Assembly (NCBI RefSeq): GCF_900046475.1
Contig: NZ_FCOU01000010.1
Span: 1-64,000, forward strand
DNA length: 64,000 nucleotides
Direction of reading: 5' to 3'
DNA from: Collinsella ihumii
GTDB lineage: Bacteria > Actinomycetota > Coriobacteriia > Coriobacteriales > Coriobacteriaceae
This document shows, in pieces, positions 21,648 to 29,211 of the stretch. How positions within the stretch are numbered: position 1 is the first letter of the stretch; each line of letters starts with the position of its first letter. The position numbers and the translations under genes were made by a program. Below the pieces are notes generated by a model. It was not told the origin of the DNA, searched no databases, and saw only the letters and a program-made list of their open reading frames with translations.

Positions 21648-21980
21648 ATGGCGATCAAGGCACGGGCGCGTCTCACGTTCGTAAGCGACGACAATCTACC
21701 GGGCGCGTTCGGACAGGGCATCGCCCTTCTGATGGACGGCGTCGAGGAGGAGCACTCACTCAACCGCGCCGCCAAGCGCATGGGCATGGCGTATTCCAAG
21801 GCGTGGCGCATCATCAAGGAGGCTGAAGGCCAGCTCGGCTACGAACTGCTCGCCCGCGACGGCGCGCGCGGATCGACCCTGACGCCTGAGGGCAAGCGCG
21901 CGCTCGAGGTCTACTGGAGCATCAAGCAGGAAGTGACCGAGATCCTCGAGCGTCGCGTACACGAGCTCGAGCTCGGATAG
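21648..21980 (+). CDS. ModE-like winged-helix transcriptional regulator
   Basis: A 110-residue protein matching the LysR-type winged-helix N-terminal domain of ModE. The helix-turn-helix is SLNRAAKRMGMAYSKAWRII, followed by the wing (LGYELLARDGARGSTLTPEG). The C-terminal molybdate-binding (MopI) domains of full ModE are absent, so it is the short form common in anaerobes. It may control molybdate or molybdoenzyme genes; a molybdopterin enzyme lies 40 kb away in this window. The start follows GAGGGGAG. A perfect 36-bp-stem hairpin begins at the last base of its stop codon. Confidence 0.8.
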   Translation: MAIKARARLTFVSDDNLPGAFGQGIALLMDGVEEEHSLNRAAKRMGMAYSKAWRIIKEAEGQLGYELLARDGARGSTLTPEGKRALEVYWSIKQEVTEILERRVHELELG

Positions 21981-22063
21981 CGCGACAGCTACACGACGCA
22001 AACGTCACCCCCGGCGAGGCACGCCTTGCCGGGGGTGACGTTTGCGTCGTGTAGCTGTCGCGC
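21980..22063. terminator. perfect 36-bp-stem hairpin between convergent genes
   Basis: The sequence from the last base of the modE-like stop codon to 22063 is a perfect inverted repeat, with 36-bp arms around a 12-nt loop that itself contains AGGC/GCCT. It sits between the convergent ModE-like and mntP genes and probably terminates both, though the stem is far longer than normal terminators need. Confidence 0.75.
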
Positions 22064-22077
22064 GGGACGGCTCTCCC

Positions 22078-22653
22078 CTATCCCAAGAACGCCTTGATGC
22101 CGATCAGGATGAGCACGACGCCGCCCGCAACCTGGGCACGCGCGCCAAAATGCTCACCCAGCTTGCGCCCGATGAACAGCACGGCGAGGCAGCACGCGAA
22201 CGTCGTCAGCCCGATGGCACCGCCGTACAGCACGATATCCTTGCCTCTCGCGGCGAACGAGACGCCGACGATGAAGGCGTCGATGGAGGTCGCGATGGCC
22301 TCCATGCCGATGGTGGGCCACGTCAAGCGCGAAGAGCTGCAGCTCTCGGGCTCGCGCATCTCGTGCACGGCCTCCCAGACCATCTTGCCGCCGACGAAGC
22401 CCAGAATCACCAGCGAGACGATGCCCGCATAGGCTTCGATGAGCGGGGCGACGAGCGTGCCGCCGAAAAAGCCCGCGATGGGCATGCCCATCTGAAACAG
22501 CGCGAACGCGACGGGCATAGCGAATTTCTTCGAGCGCGGCATGTCCGGCTCGCACAGAGAGTTTGACAACGTGACGGCCATGGCGTCCATGGCAAGCGCG
22601 ACGCCCAAAACGAGCGCCTCGACCAGATTGGCGGCAGAAAAGGAATCGACCAT
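22078..22653 (-). CDS. mntP: manganese efflux pump MntP
   Basis: A 191-residue membrane protein with six predicted transmembrane segments in two homologous halves. Each half has the family's acidic motif: ALAMDAMAVTLSNS (about 20-33) and IATSIDAFIVGVSF (about 119-132). MntP exports Mn(II) under manganese excess. The DNA upstream is only about 70 bp and shows no yybP-ykoY riboswitch. The gene ends 14 bp from the convergent hairpin. Confidence 0.92.
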   Translation of the reverse strand: MVDSFSAANLVEALVLGVALAMDAMAVTLSNSLCEPDMPRSKKFAMPVAFALFQMGMPIAGFFGGTLVAPLIEAYAGIVSLVILGFVGGKMVWEAVHEMREPESCSSSRLTWPTIGMEAIATSIDAFIVGVSFAARGKDIVLYGGAIGLTTFACCLAVLFIGRKLGEHFGARAQVAGGVVLILIGIKAFLG

Positions 22654-22725
22654 GACATCCTCCCCCGATGTTGTGGTCTTGTTGGTTCAGCTATGGAGTT
22701 GTGGAGCGGCTCGACCGCGCGCGCA

Positions 22726-23817
22726 TCAGGCGTGGGGAGGATTGCAGTACAAGCGCATGGCCCGCTCGAGGCTGTCGACGATATCGATAGGATCGTCAAG
22801 GCCAGCGAACAGGCGGATATAGTGCGATTCGTCTCCGCACAGCGGGGACAGGCGCGTGGCGCTGCCGCCTGCGGGATGGTCGCGATGGGACGCCGCGCAC
22901 CGCTTGATGAACGTGCCGGCGCACATCCGCTCGGCCAGCTCGAAATCGACCGCCGGGCCGAATCCGTGCATGAGCGTACGCGCCGCGACGTCGTGGTCGG
23001 GATGGGACTTGAGCCCCGGATAGCATGTCTGCGGCACCAAGGGATGGGCCGCGAGGTACTCGGCGATGACGCGCGCATGGTCCGTGTGACGCTGCATGCG
23101 CTCGCCGAGCGTCTGCAGGCCCTCGCTGATGATGGCGAGGTCGGCATCGTCCACATTGAACACGAGCTGGGAGAACTCCCCTCCCAGGCGCTGCGCGAGC
23201 AGGCAGTACGCGCGATGGGCGAGCTCGTCCGTGCGGCGCTTCCTCCCCTTGCCGGAAACGGAGCGCGCGACGGCGATGGCGACCGCCTTGGCATGCAGGG
23301 CGCCGCCGGCGACGCGGTCGAGCGCCTCGAGCACGATGTGGGCGCCGAGGGAAAGCGGCTGGCAACCCCATGCGGAGGCCACGGTGTTGTCGACGATGAG
23401 GATGGCGCCAGCCTCGCGCGCTGCCTCGGCGAGCACGCGGATGTCGGGGACGCGAAGGCCGCGGCAGCCGATGGAGTTCACGAGCCAGAACAACCGGTCA
23501 TAGCGGGCGCCCGCGCCGTCGGCGTAGGACGCGTGCCCCTCCTTGGGGCCTCCGGCAGCGGGATGGGCGGACGAGCGGGTCGCGTCGAGGAACGCCTCGG
23601 GCGTCTGGTCCATCGCAAACGTCAGGACGCCGTTTCCGAAATGGTGAAGGTACGCATCCGTGAAATCGTTCGCACGGACCACGAGCCGGTCGGACGGGCC
23701 GATCAACCCGAGCTTCGCGATAGTCTCGGGGACATGGCGAGCGCGAACGAACCAAGCGGAGCGCGCCCCCTGCAGCGATGCATAGGCCTCGGCGAGCCCC
23801 TTGAATGCCTCGGACAC
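22726..23817 (-). CDS. Cys/Met-metabolism PLP-fold protein lacking the catalytic lysine
   Basis: A 363-residue protein with the cystathionine synthase/lyase family fold. Matching blocks are ILIVDNTVASAWGCQPLSLG (about 139-158, with the PLP-binding Asp143) and the late motif SHYIRLFAGLDDPIDIVDSL. Where family members have S-A-T-K-Y-x-G-G-H, this protein reads E-A-L-D-R-V-A-G-G, so the Schiff-base lysine is Asp167. The N-terminal phosphate-binding Y-x-R and SGMAA stretches are also not recognisable. It is probably a non-catalytic relative or has a changed function; I do not assign a reaction. It lies 72 bp upstream of mntP on the same strand. Confidence 0.7.
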   Translation of the reverse strand: MSEAFKGLAEAYASLQGARSAWFVRARHVPETIAKLGLIGPSDRLVVRANDFTDAYLHHFGNGVLTFAMDQTPEAFLDATRSSAHPAAGGPKEGHASYADGAGARYDRLFWLVNSIGCRGLRVPDIRVLAEAAREAGAILIVDNTVASAWGCQPLSLGAHIVLEALDRVAGGALHAKAVAIAVARSVSGKGRKRRTDELAHRAYCLLAQRLGGEFSQLVFNVDDADLAIISEGLQTLGERMQRHTDHARVIAEYLAAHPLVPQTCYPGLKSHPDHDVAARTLMHGFGPAVDFELAERMCAGTFIKRCAASHRDHPAGGSATRLSPLCGDESHYIRLFAGLDDPIDIVDSLERAMRLYCNPPHA

Positions 23818-23962
23818 GTTCGACCAACCCCCTCCTTACGACGTGTGTCAAGTATACCTGTGGCGATGCGGCCACCCGGTTCAAAACGGCAGATTAATCT
23901 TCCGCTACAAGCATTTTTCTTAGCACGAAGGAGGGGCGCCAAGTCCGCCGACCTGCCCGCGG

Positions 23963-24000
23963 AAAAGATAAAGCCGCCGCGAGGCTTCCCCGCGACGGCT
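23963..24000 (-). terminator. thrS terminator
   Basis: On the minus strand AGCCGTCGCGGGGAAGCCTC forms a hairpin with GCGGCGGCT, followed by TTATCTTTT, 12 bp past the thrS stop. Confidence 0.85.
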
Positions 24001-24012
24001 GTCTTTGCGCAC

Positions 24013-25776
24013 TTAGCTGCGGCGCTCGGCGATCTCGGCGCTCACCTGCGCGATGAAGTCCTCGACCGTGGAGGCGTGCGTCTCGTTCGTGCGGTCGCGC
24101 ACGGAGATGTTGCCCGCCTCGGCCTCCTTCTCGCCCAGGATCAGCATGTAGGGCACGCGGTCGACACCGCGGGCCTCGCGGATCTTGTAGCCGATCTTCT
24201 CGTCGCGATCATCCACGACCACGCGGATGCCGGCGGCATCGAGCTTCTCAGCGACCGTGCGCGCGTACGCACGGCTCTTCTCGGACACCGGCAGGACCTT
24301 GACCTGGACGGGCGCGAGCCACGTCGGGAACTTGCCCGCATAGTGCTCGATCAGGATGCCGATGAAGCGCTCGATGGAACCGAAGGCCACGCGATGCAGC
24401 ATGATCGGGCGCTTCTTGGCGCCGTCGGCGTCGGTGTACTCCAGGTCGAAGTTGATGGGCATCTGGAAGTCGAGCTGCACGGTGCCGCACTGCCAGGTGC
24501 GGCCGAGCGAATCCTCCAGATGGAAGTCGATCTTGGGGCCGTAGAACGCGCCATCGCCCTCGTTGATCACGTAGTCTTTGCCCAGACGCTCTAACGCCTC
24601 GCGCAGGCCGGCCTCGGCGCGCTCCCAATCCTCGTCGGAGCCCATGGAGTCCTCGGGGCGCGTGGAGAGCTCGAGGTGGTAGGTGAAGCCGAACTTCTGG
24701 TACACGGAGTCGATGAGGTTCACCACGCCCACGATCTCGTCGGTCAGCTGGTCGGGGCGCACGAACAGATGCGCATCGTCCTGGTTGAAGCAGCGCACGC
24801 GGAACAGGCCGTGCAGCGCGCCCTTGAGCTCATGGCGGTGAACCAGGCCGATCTCGCCGGCGCGGATGGGCAGCTCGCGATAGCTGTGCGGATGCGACTT
24901 GTACACGAGCACGCCGCCGGGGCAGTTCATCGGCTTGATGCAGTACTCCTCGTCATCGATGATGGTGGAGTACATGTTGTCCTTGTAGTGGTCCCAGTGG
25001 CCGGAGGTCTTCCACAGCTGCTTGTTCATGATGAGCGGCGTGGAGATCTCGACGTAGCCGGCCTTGTGGTGGATCTCGCGCCAGTAGTCGAGCAGCTGGT
25101 TTTTCAAGATCATGCCGTTGGGCAGGAAGAACGGGAAGCCGGGGGCCTCGTCGCGCATCATGAAGAGGTCCATCTCGCGGCCGATCTTGCGATGGTCGCG
25201 CTTCTTGGCCTCCTCGAGCATGCGCAGGTGCTCGTCGAGCTCCTCCTTGGTGGCGAACGCGGTGCCGTTCACGCGGGTGAGCATCTTGTTGTTCTTGTCG
25301 GCCTTCCAGTAGGCGCCGGACACGCCGGTGAGCTTGAACGCCTTGAGGGCCTTCGTGTAGGTGATGTGCGGGCCGACGCACATGTCGATGTACTCGCCCT
25401 GCTGGAAGAACGTGATGCGGGCGTCGGCGTCCAGGTCGCCGATGTGCTCGACCTTGTACTTCTCGCCGCGCTCCTCCATGAGCTTGATGGCCTCTTCGCG
25501 GGGCAGCTCGAAGGTCGTGAACTTGAGGTTCTCCTTCACGATCTTGCGCATCTCGTCCTCGATGGCGGGCAGATCGTCCTCGGACAGCGTCTTGTCGCCC
25601 AGGTCGACGTCGTAGTAGAACCCGTTGTCGGTCGCGGGGCCGTAGGCGAAATCGGCCTCGGGGTACAGGCGCTTGATGGCCTGCGCCATGATGTGGGCGG
25701 CGGAGTGGCGGACGACGTGCGTGACCTCGTCTGCAGGCAGCTCGGCTACAGACCCGTCGTTATACAGTGCTTTCAT
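24013..25776 (-). CDS. thrS: threonyl-tRNA synthetase
   Basis: Class II synthetase that charges tRNA-Thr. The second additional/editing domain has HSAAHIMAQAIKRLYP (about 24-39). The catalytic core has the class II motifs RAGEIGLVHRHELKGALHGL and the active-site cysteine in PMNCPGG. The anticodon-binding domain follows (PVQVKVLPVSEKS). At 587 residues it is shorter than E. coli ThrS because the N-terminal TGS domain is absent; the N terminus starts MKALYNDGSVAELP. The ATG has AAGGGGA upstream. The leader upstream contains a Thr/Ile-codon leader peptide and a terminator. Confidence 0.95.
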   Translation of the reverse strand: MKALYNDGSVAELPADEVTHVVRHSAAHIMAQAIKRLYPEADFAYGPATDNGFYYDVDLGDKTLSEDDLPAIEDEMRKIVKENLKFTTFELPREEAIKLMEERGEKYKVEHIGDLDADARITFFQQGEYIDMCVGPHITYTKALKAFKLTGVSGAYWKADKNNKMLTRVNGTAFATKEELDEHLRMLEEAKKRDHRKIGREMDLFMMRDEAPGFPFFLPNGMILKNQLLDYWREIHHKAGYVEISTPLIMNKQLWKTSGHWDHYKDNMYSTIIDDEEYCIKPMNCPGGVLVYKSHPHSYRELPIRAGEIGLVHRHELKGALHGLFRVRCFNQDDAHLFVRPDQLTDEIVGVVNLIDSVYQKFGFTYHLELSTRPEDSMGSDEDWERAEAGLREALERLGKDYVINEGDGAFYGPKIDFHLEDSLGRTWQCGTVQLDFQMPINFDLEYTDADGAKKRPIMLHRVAFGSIERFIGILIEHYAGKFPTWLAPVQVKVLPVSEKSRAYARTVAEKLDAAGIRVVVDDRDEKIGYKIREARGVDRVPYMLILGEKEAEAGNISVRDRTNETHASTVEDFIAQVSAEIAERRS

Positions 25777-25807
25777 GGGAATCCCCTTTTCGGTTGGTTG
25801 GAGCCAA

Positions 25808-25914
25808 GAAAAAAGCCCGTGCGTCAGACGGTGACGACGAGCGTTATGCGGCGCCTGTCCGTGGCCTGCCGGCCATGCGATGAGACAGACGCCTAGATAG
25901 TCTGAGTTCGGGCT
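25808..25914 (-). promoter_or_regulatory. putative ribosome-mediated attenuator upstream of thrS
   Basis: The 3' arm GTCTGACGCACGGGCT (25829-25814 on the minus strand) is followed at once by TTTTTTCTT. Its partner AGCCCGAACTCAGAC (25914-25900) lies inside a 14-codon leader ORF. Pairing gives two 6-bp blocks (AGCCCG/CGGGCT and TCAGAC/GTCTGA) around an internal loop, with a 70-nt loop containing its own GGCCGGC hairpin. A ribosome stalled at the leader's ACT codons would cover the 5' arm and stop the terminator forming, which would raise thrS expression when charged tRNA-Thr is scarce. The mechanism is inferred. Confidence 0.5.
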
Positions 25915-25937
25915 ATGTGAGCGAAGATTCGCTGCAT
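25893..25937 (-). CDS. thrS leader peptide
   Basis: Fourteen codons encoding MQRIFAHIARTQTI, with GGAGAGG 9 bp upstream of the ATG. Codons 11 and 13 are both threonine (ACT) and codons 4, 8 and 14 are isoleucine. Codons 8-13 overlap the 5' arm of the downstream terminator, as expected for translational control of thrS by threonyl-tRNA supply. It is too short for ordinary gene finding. Confidence 0.5.
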   Translation of the reverse strand: MQRIFAHIARTQTI

Positions 25938-26037
25938 GGTTTCAAACCTCTCCGTATCTTGGGTGAGACAGTTGTACCACTTGAAGGCCCTCGGGTCTAC
26001 CGGAGCGGACGCCAGAACCCGAAGCGTTACATAAAAT

Positions 26038-26074
26038 AAGAAAAAGTCCCCCGCCCCCGGCGCTTCTGCGGGAC
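26038..26074 (-). terminator. second terminator before the thrS leader
   Basis: On the minus strand GTCCCGC pairs with GCGGGGGAC around an 11-nt GC-rich loop and is followed by TTTTTCTTATTTT. It insulates thrS from the zinc-ribbon gene upstream. Confidence 0.6.
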
Positions 26075-26097
26075 GGCAGTCCGGCGCGCCGCGCATG

Positions 26098-26124
26098 AAA
26101 AAGCCCCCTGCGGGCAGAGGGCTT
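26098..26124 (-). terminator. terminator of the zinc-ribbon gene
   Basis: On the minus strand AAGCCCTCTGCCCGCAGGGG folds back on itself and runs into CTTTTTC, a few bases past the stop codon at 26131. Confidence 0.8.
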
Positions 26125-26130
26125 CACGCT

Positions 26131-26562
26131 CTACTGGATGTGGGTGCGGCAGTACGGGCAGACCTTCCAATGCGCATCGAGCGGACGATGGCAGCTGGGG
26201 CAGACGTTGCGCACCTGCGTGTTGCAGACGGGGCACACCACGAAGTCCTTCTCGATGGGCGCGCCGCACTGCGGGCAGGTCCCGTACTGGGCGAGCTGGC
26301 GCTCGCGCAGGGCCATGTCGAGCTCCTGCTCCTCGCGGTCGGCGAGGTAGGAGTTCGGACGCAGCACGAGATACGCGATGAGACCGACGAAGGGGATGAT
26401 CGAGACGATGCCCCATGCCCAGAACGCCTTCACGCCGCGGCGCTTGGCATCGATGAACACGTAGACGATGGAGAGCACCCAAAGCGCGGCGATGAAGCCA
26501 ACGAACAGGTAGATGGCGCCCATCAGCTGGGGCGACATGAGCTCCTGGATATACTCAGACAT
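26131..26562 (-). CDS. membrane protein with C-terminal double zinc ribbon
   Basis: A 143-residue protein of unknown role. Two N-terminal transmembrane segments (LMGAIYLFVGFIAALWVLSI and FWAWGIVSIIPFVGLIAYLV) flank a basic DAKRRG turn, as in the PLD_N/cardiolipin-synthase N-terminal domain. The C-terminal half carries CxxC knuckles in tandem (CPQC, CPVC, CPSC, CPYC), i.e. two zinc ribbons facing the cytosol. I chose the start at 26562 (MSEYIQEL) because AGAAAGG lies upstream and the longer frame has no membrane-like extension. It is a single-gene unit. It may be a membrane-linked sensor or stress protein, but there is no direct evidence. Confidence 0.7.
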   Translation of the reverse strand: MSEYIQELMSPQLMGAIYLFVGFIAALWVLSIVYVFIDAKRRGVKAFWAWGIVSIIPFVGLIAYLVLRPNSYLADREEQELDMALRERQLAQYGTCPQCGAPIEKDFVVCPVCNTQVRNVCPSCHRPLDAHWKVCPYCRTHIQ

Positions 26563-26955
26563 GACCGGACAACCTTTCTGTCCCGAACGCGGTTCACACA
26601 AACATGCCGACATTCTATACCGCGCTATGCGCATTATGCGACACGTCACGCTTTCGACATACCCACGGCCCCCGTGGGCGCCGGCCGCCTGCCCTCGACC
26701 GGTGCTCAACACCGCTGTTGGCAAAGCGACGGATTCTGCGGGAAGCGCGCAAGTGATATGCATATCTCATCGAGCAGAAGACGAACTGCCGAGGTATATG
26801 GGTATGCCGATTTGGCCGTTATGCAAAGCAGCCCTGCCATTTCCGCAGAATCCGTCGCGACGATTTCTGCGGAAAGGCACTGCGGGGTTCAATGGGGACG
26901 GGTTCGTTCCAACCTATCGACGACGGCAGCCGAGCGGGCCCGAACCGCTGCGCGC
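26563..26955. other. intergenic with inverted repeats, no gene seen
   Basis: No convincing gene. GCGACGGATTCTGCGGGAA (26726-26744) and TTCCGCAGAATCCGTCGC (26841-26858) form an inverted repeat of 18 bp apart from one extra G, enclosing 96 bp, and a looser third copy follows. A GGGGACGGGTTCGTTCCAACC unit lies at 26894-26914, matching one at 61034. Confidence 0.7.
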
Positions 26956-28041
26956 TCAGATCCGCGTCGGCTCCTTGGTGTAGGAGTTCAGGATCTCGGC
27001 CCCGTCCTCCGTCACGAGCACCAGGTCCTCGATGCGCACGCCGGTACGCCCCGGCAGATAGATGCCGGGCTCGATGGAAAACGTCATGCCCGGCTCGACG
27101 ACATCCTCGTTGACGGCGGAGACGTCGCCCGGCTCGTGATCCTGGAGGCCGATCGAATGGCCCAGGCGATGGGTGAAGTACGGGCCGTACCCGGCGTCCT
27201 CGATCACGCGGCGCGCGGCACGGTCGAGATCGCAGAAGCGAACGCCCGGACGAACCAGGGCCTCCGCCGCCTCGTTCGCGCGGCGCACGATATCGTAGAT
27301 GCGCACCGACTCCTCATCGGGCTCGCCGAAGAAGAACGTCCGCGTCATGTCGGAGCAATAGCCCTCGTGCTGGCCGCCGATGTCGAACAGCACGACCTCT
27401 CCCGCGCGCAGCACAGTGTCGTCCGGCTCATGATGGGGGTTCGCCGCATTCGCGCCGAAGCTCACAATTGGCGGGAACGAGAAGCCCTGCGCGCCGCTGG
27501 CCCGATACAGCGCGAGCATCTGCGCGGCGATCTCGTGCTCGGTAACCCCCTCGTGCACGAGCGAGGGCAGCTCGGCCATGACCGCGTCGTTGATGGCGCT
27601 CGACGCGCGCATGAGCTCGCGCTCGCGCTCGTCCTTGCGCGCACGGGTCTGCGCGACCGCGTACGAACCGAGGAAAAACGACGCGGCGGCGCGGCGCTCC
27701 TGCAGCGGGAGCAGAAACCCCGAGCGCATCTGGGCATCGACGCCCAAAGGGAGCTCGGGATCGATATGCTCCATGAGCACGCTCGCGATGTCGTCGGTGT
27801 CGTTGAACACCACCACGTCCGCGTTGTCGTACGAATCGATGGGATACAGCGCGTTGTCGAAGATCACCGGGCGCTTGCCCGGTGCGAGCAGCACGCCGGA
27901 GAAGCGCTCGAACATCTCGGCATAGAAGCCCGTGAGATAGAAGATCGACCAGGGATCGGTCACGAGCAGCTGCGAGGAGGGATGCCCCTGCTCGAGCCGC
28001 TCCAGCACGCGCCCGACGCGCGCCTCGTCCACATGCGCCAT
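26956..28041 (-). CDS. Xaa-Pro aminopeptidase (M24 family)
   Basis: A 361-residue metallopeptidase of the M24B family, which removes N-terminal residues before proline. The N-terminal creatinase-like domain spans about 1-125. The catalytic pita-bread domain carries the five metal ligands: Asp in VVLFDIGGQHEG, Asp in YCSDMTRTF, His in HRLGHSIGLQDHE, Glu in TFSIEPGIY and Glu in VRIEDLVLV. All are present, so it should be active. The ATG at 28041 has GGGAGG 8 bp upstream; a GTG at 28050 is also in frame. It follows the RlpA-like gene after a terminator. Confidence 0.92.
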   Translation of the reverse strand: MAHVDEARVGRVLERLEQGHPSSQLLVTDPWSIFYLTGFYAEMFERFSGVLLAPGKRPVIFDNALYPIDSYDNADVVVFNDTDDIASVLMEHIDPELPLGVDAQMRSGFLLPLQERRAAASFFLGSYAVAQTRARKDERERELMRASSAINDAVMAELPSLVHEGVTEHEIAAQMLALYRASGAQGFSFPPIVSFGANAANPHHEPDDTVLRAGEVVLFDIGGQHEGYCSDMTRTFFFGEPDEESVRIYDIVRRANEAAEALVRPGVRFCDLDRAARRVIEDAGYGPYFTHRLGHSIGLQDHEPGDVSAVNEDVVEPGMTFSIEPGIYLPGRTGVRIEDLVLVTEDGAEILNSYTKEPTRI

Positions 28042-28059
28042 AGGCGCCACCTCCCAATG

Positions 28060-28080
28060 AAAAAGGGGGACGAATCCCCC
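28060..28080 (-). terminator. terminator of the RlpA-like gene
   Basis: GGGGGATTCGTCCCCC followed by TTTTT on the minus strand, 7 bp after the stop at 28087. Confidence 0.85.
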
Positions 28081-28086
28081 ATAGCG

Positions 28087-29211
28087 TTACAGGATGCGGT
28101 ATTCCACGGTGCCGACGCCCACGGAGATGAAATCGAGGGCGCGGGCGACGGCGGGCTGCATGTCGATCACGCGCCCGTGCGCATACGGGCCCCGATCGTT
28201 CACGCAGGCGACCACGGTCTTTCCGCCATAGCGGATCTCGACCTTCGTGCCCAGCGGCACATCGAGCATGGCGATGCACATCGACGTCTCCGTCACCGGT
28301 TCGCCGCTTGCCGTGAGGCTGCCCATGAGGCCGTCGCCGGTGCCGTAATGGGAGGCGACGCCGGTCATCCAGCCGCTCTCGGAGTCCGAGGACGAGTCCT
28401 GCGGGGTTTCGGGGGCGGGCTCGGATTCCTGCGGCGTCTCGGATTCGGATGCATCCTGCGCGGGATTCTGCTCAGGCTGCTGGGAGATCGCGTCGTCGGC
28501 CGACTCGGTCGCAGCGGACGTCTGCTCGTTTTGCTGCTGCATCTGAGCCTGGATGGCAGCGGCCTCGTCCGCCGCCTTTCGCGCCGCCTCCGCCTCTGCG
28601 GCGTCTTCGCTCGCGGCGCGATCCTCGAGGGCAGCCTGCGCGGCGGAGACCTGGCCCAGCGCATCGGCGGCTTTCTGCCCTTCCGACAGCGCGTCGTCTT
28701 TCGCCTGGGTCAGCTCGGCCATCTTGGCGTTGAGCTCAGCCGAGGCCTCCTCGAGGTCCGCGAGCACGCTCGCGTTGTCATCCTGGATGGCGTTGAGGTA
28801 CTTCATCTGCGTGATGAAGTCGGAGAACGAGGAAGCCGAGAAGAGCAGCGAGATGATGTTGCCCGACGTCTCGTGCATCTTGTAGAGACGCGAGGCCGCC
28901 TCGGCGGCGCGCTCGCGGTAGACGGGCATGACGTCCTGTTCGAGATGCAGGATCTCGTCGGCCTGCTGGGCGATCTGGTCGTTCAGCTCTGTCGCCCGCG
29001 CGATGGCGTCGCTATGTGTCGCCTGCGCCTGCGCGACCTGCTCGGTCAGGCGGTCGAGCTCAGCGGTCGTCTCCGCCGTAGCCGCATGGGCGGCCGACAC
29101 GAAGGGGCCAAACGCACCGGTAAGCCCGAGCACCGCCGCAAGCCCGGCCGTGCACGCGATGCGCGACCAGGGACGAGACGGGCGCGAAGATACTGAGGAC
29201 ATGGGACTCAT
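28087..29211 (-). CDS. secreted coiled-coil protein with RlpA-like/3D domain
   Basis: A 374-residue exported protein. The signal peptide is SRIACTAGLAAVLGLTGAFG, with a cleavage-like AAHA. Residues about 45-215 form a long coiled coil like those of peptidoglycan hydrolases with N-terminal PcsB-like domains. A Ser/Glu/Pro/Gln-rich linker follows (about 220-285). The C-terminal 85 residues are a double-psi beta-barrel: GVASHYGTGD, AMLDVPLGTKVEIRYGGK and VNDRGPYAHGRVIDMQPAVA, with the conserved Asp and His. Such proteins cleave or bind cell-wall glycan. The start at 29211 has AAGGAG 12 bp upstream. Confidence 0.85.
   Translation of the reverse strand: MSPMSSVSSRPSRPWSRIACTAGLAAVLGLTGAFGPFVSAAHAATAETTAELDRLTEQVAQAQATHSDAIARATELNDQIAQQADEILHLEQDVMPVYRERAAEAASRLYKMHETSGNIISLLFSASSFSDFITQMKYLNAIQDDNASVLADLEEASAELNAKMAELTQAKDDALSEGQKAADALGQVSAAQAALEDRAASEDAAEAEAARKAADEAAAIQAQMQQQNEQTSAATESADDAISQQPEQNPAQDASESETPQESEPAPETPQDSSSDSESGWMTGVASHYGTGDGLMGSLTASGEPVTETSMCIAMLDVPLGTKVEIRYGGKTVVACVNDRGPYAHGRVIDMQPAVARALDFISVGVGTVEYRIL

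Noticed and set aside
22654-22725. yybP-ykoY manganese riboswitch before mntP
   Set aside because: Only about 70 bp separate mntP from the upstream gene, and no conserved riboswitch elements are seen.
24013-25776. thrS truncated at the 5' end because it lacks TGS
   Set aside because: The start has a good ribosome site and a regulated leader just upstream, and short TGS-less ThrS proteins are known.
25777-26094. T-box riboswitch upstream of thrS
   Set aside because: I searched the leader for the GGTGGNACCGCG box and found none. A leader peptide fits the sequence better.
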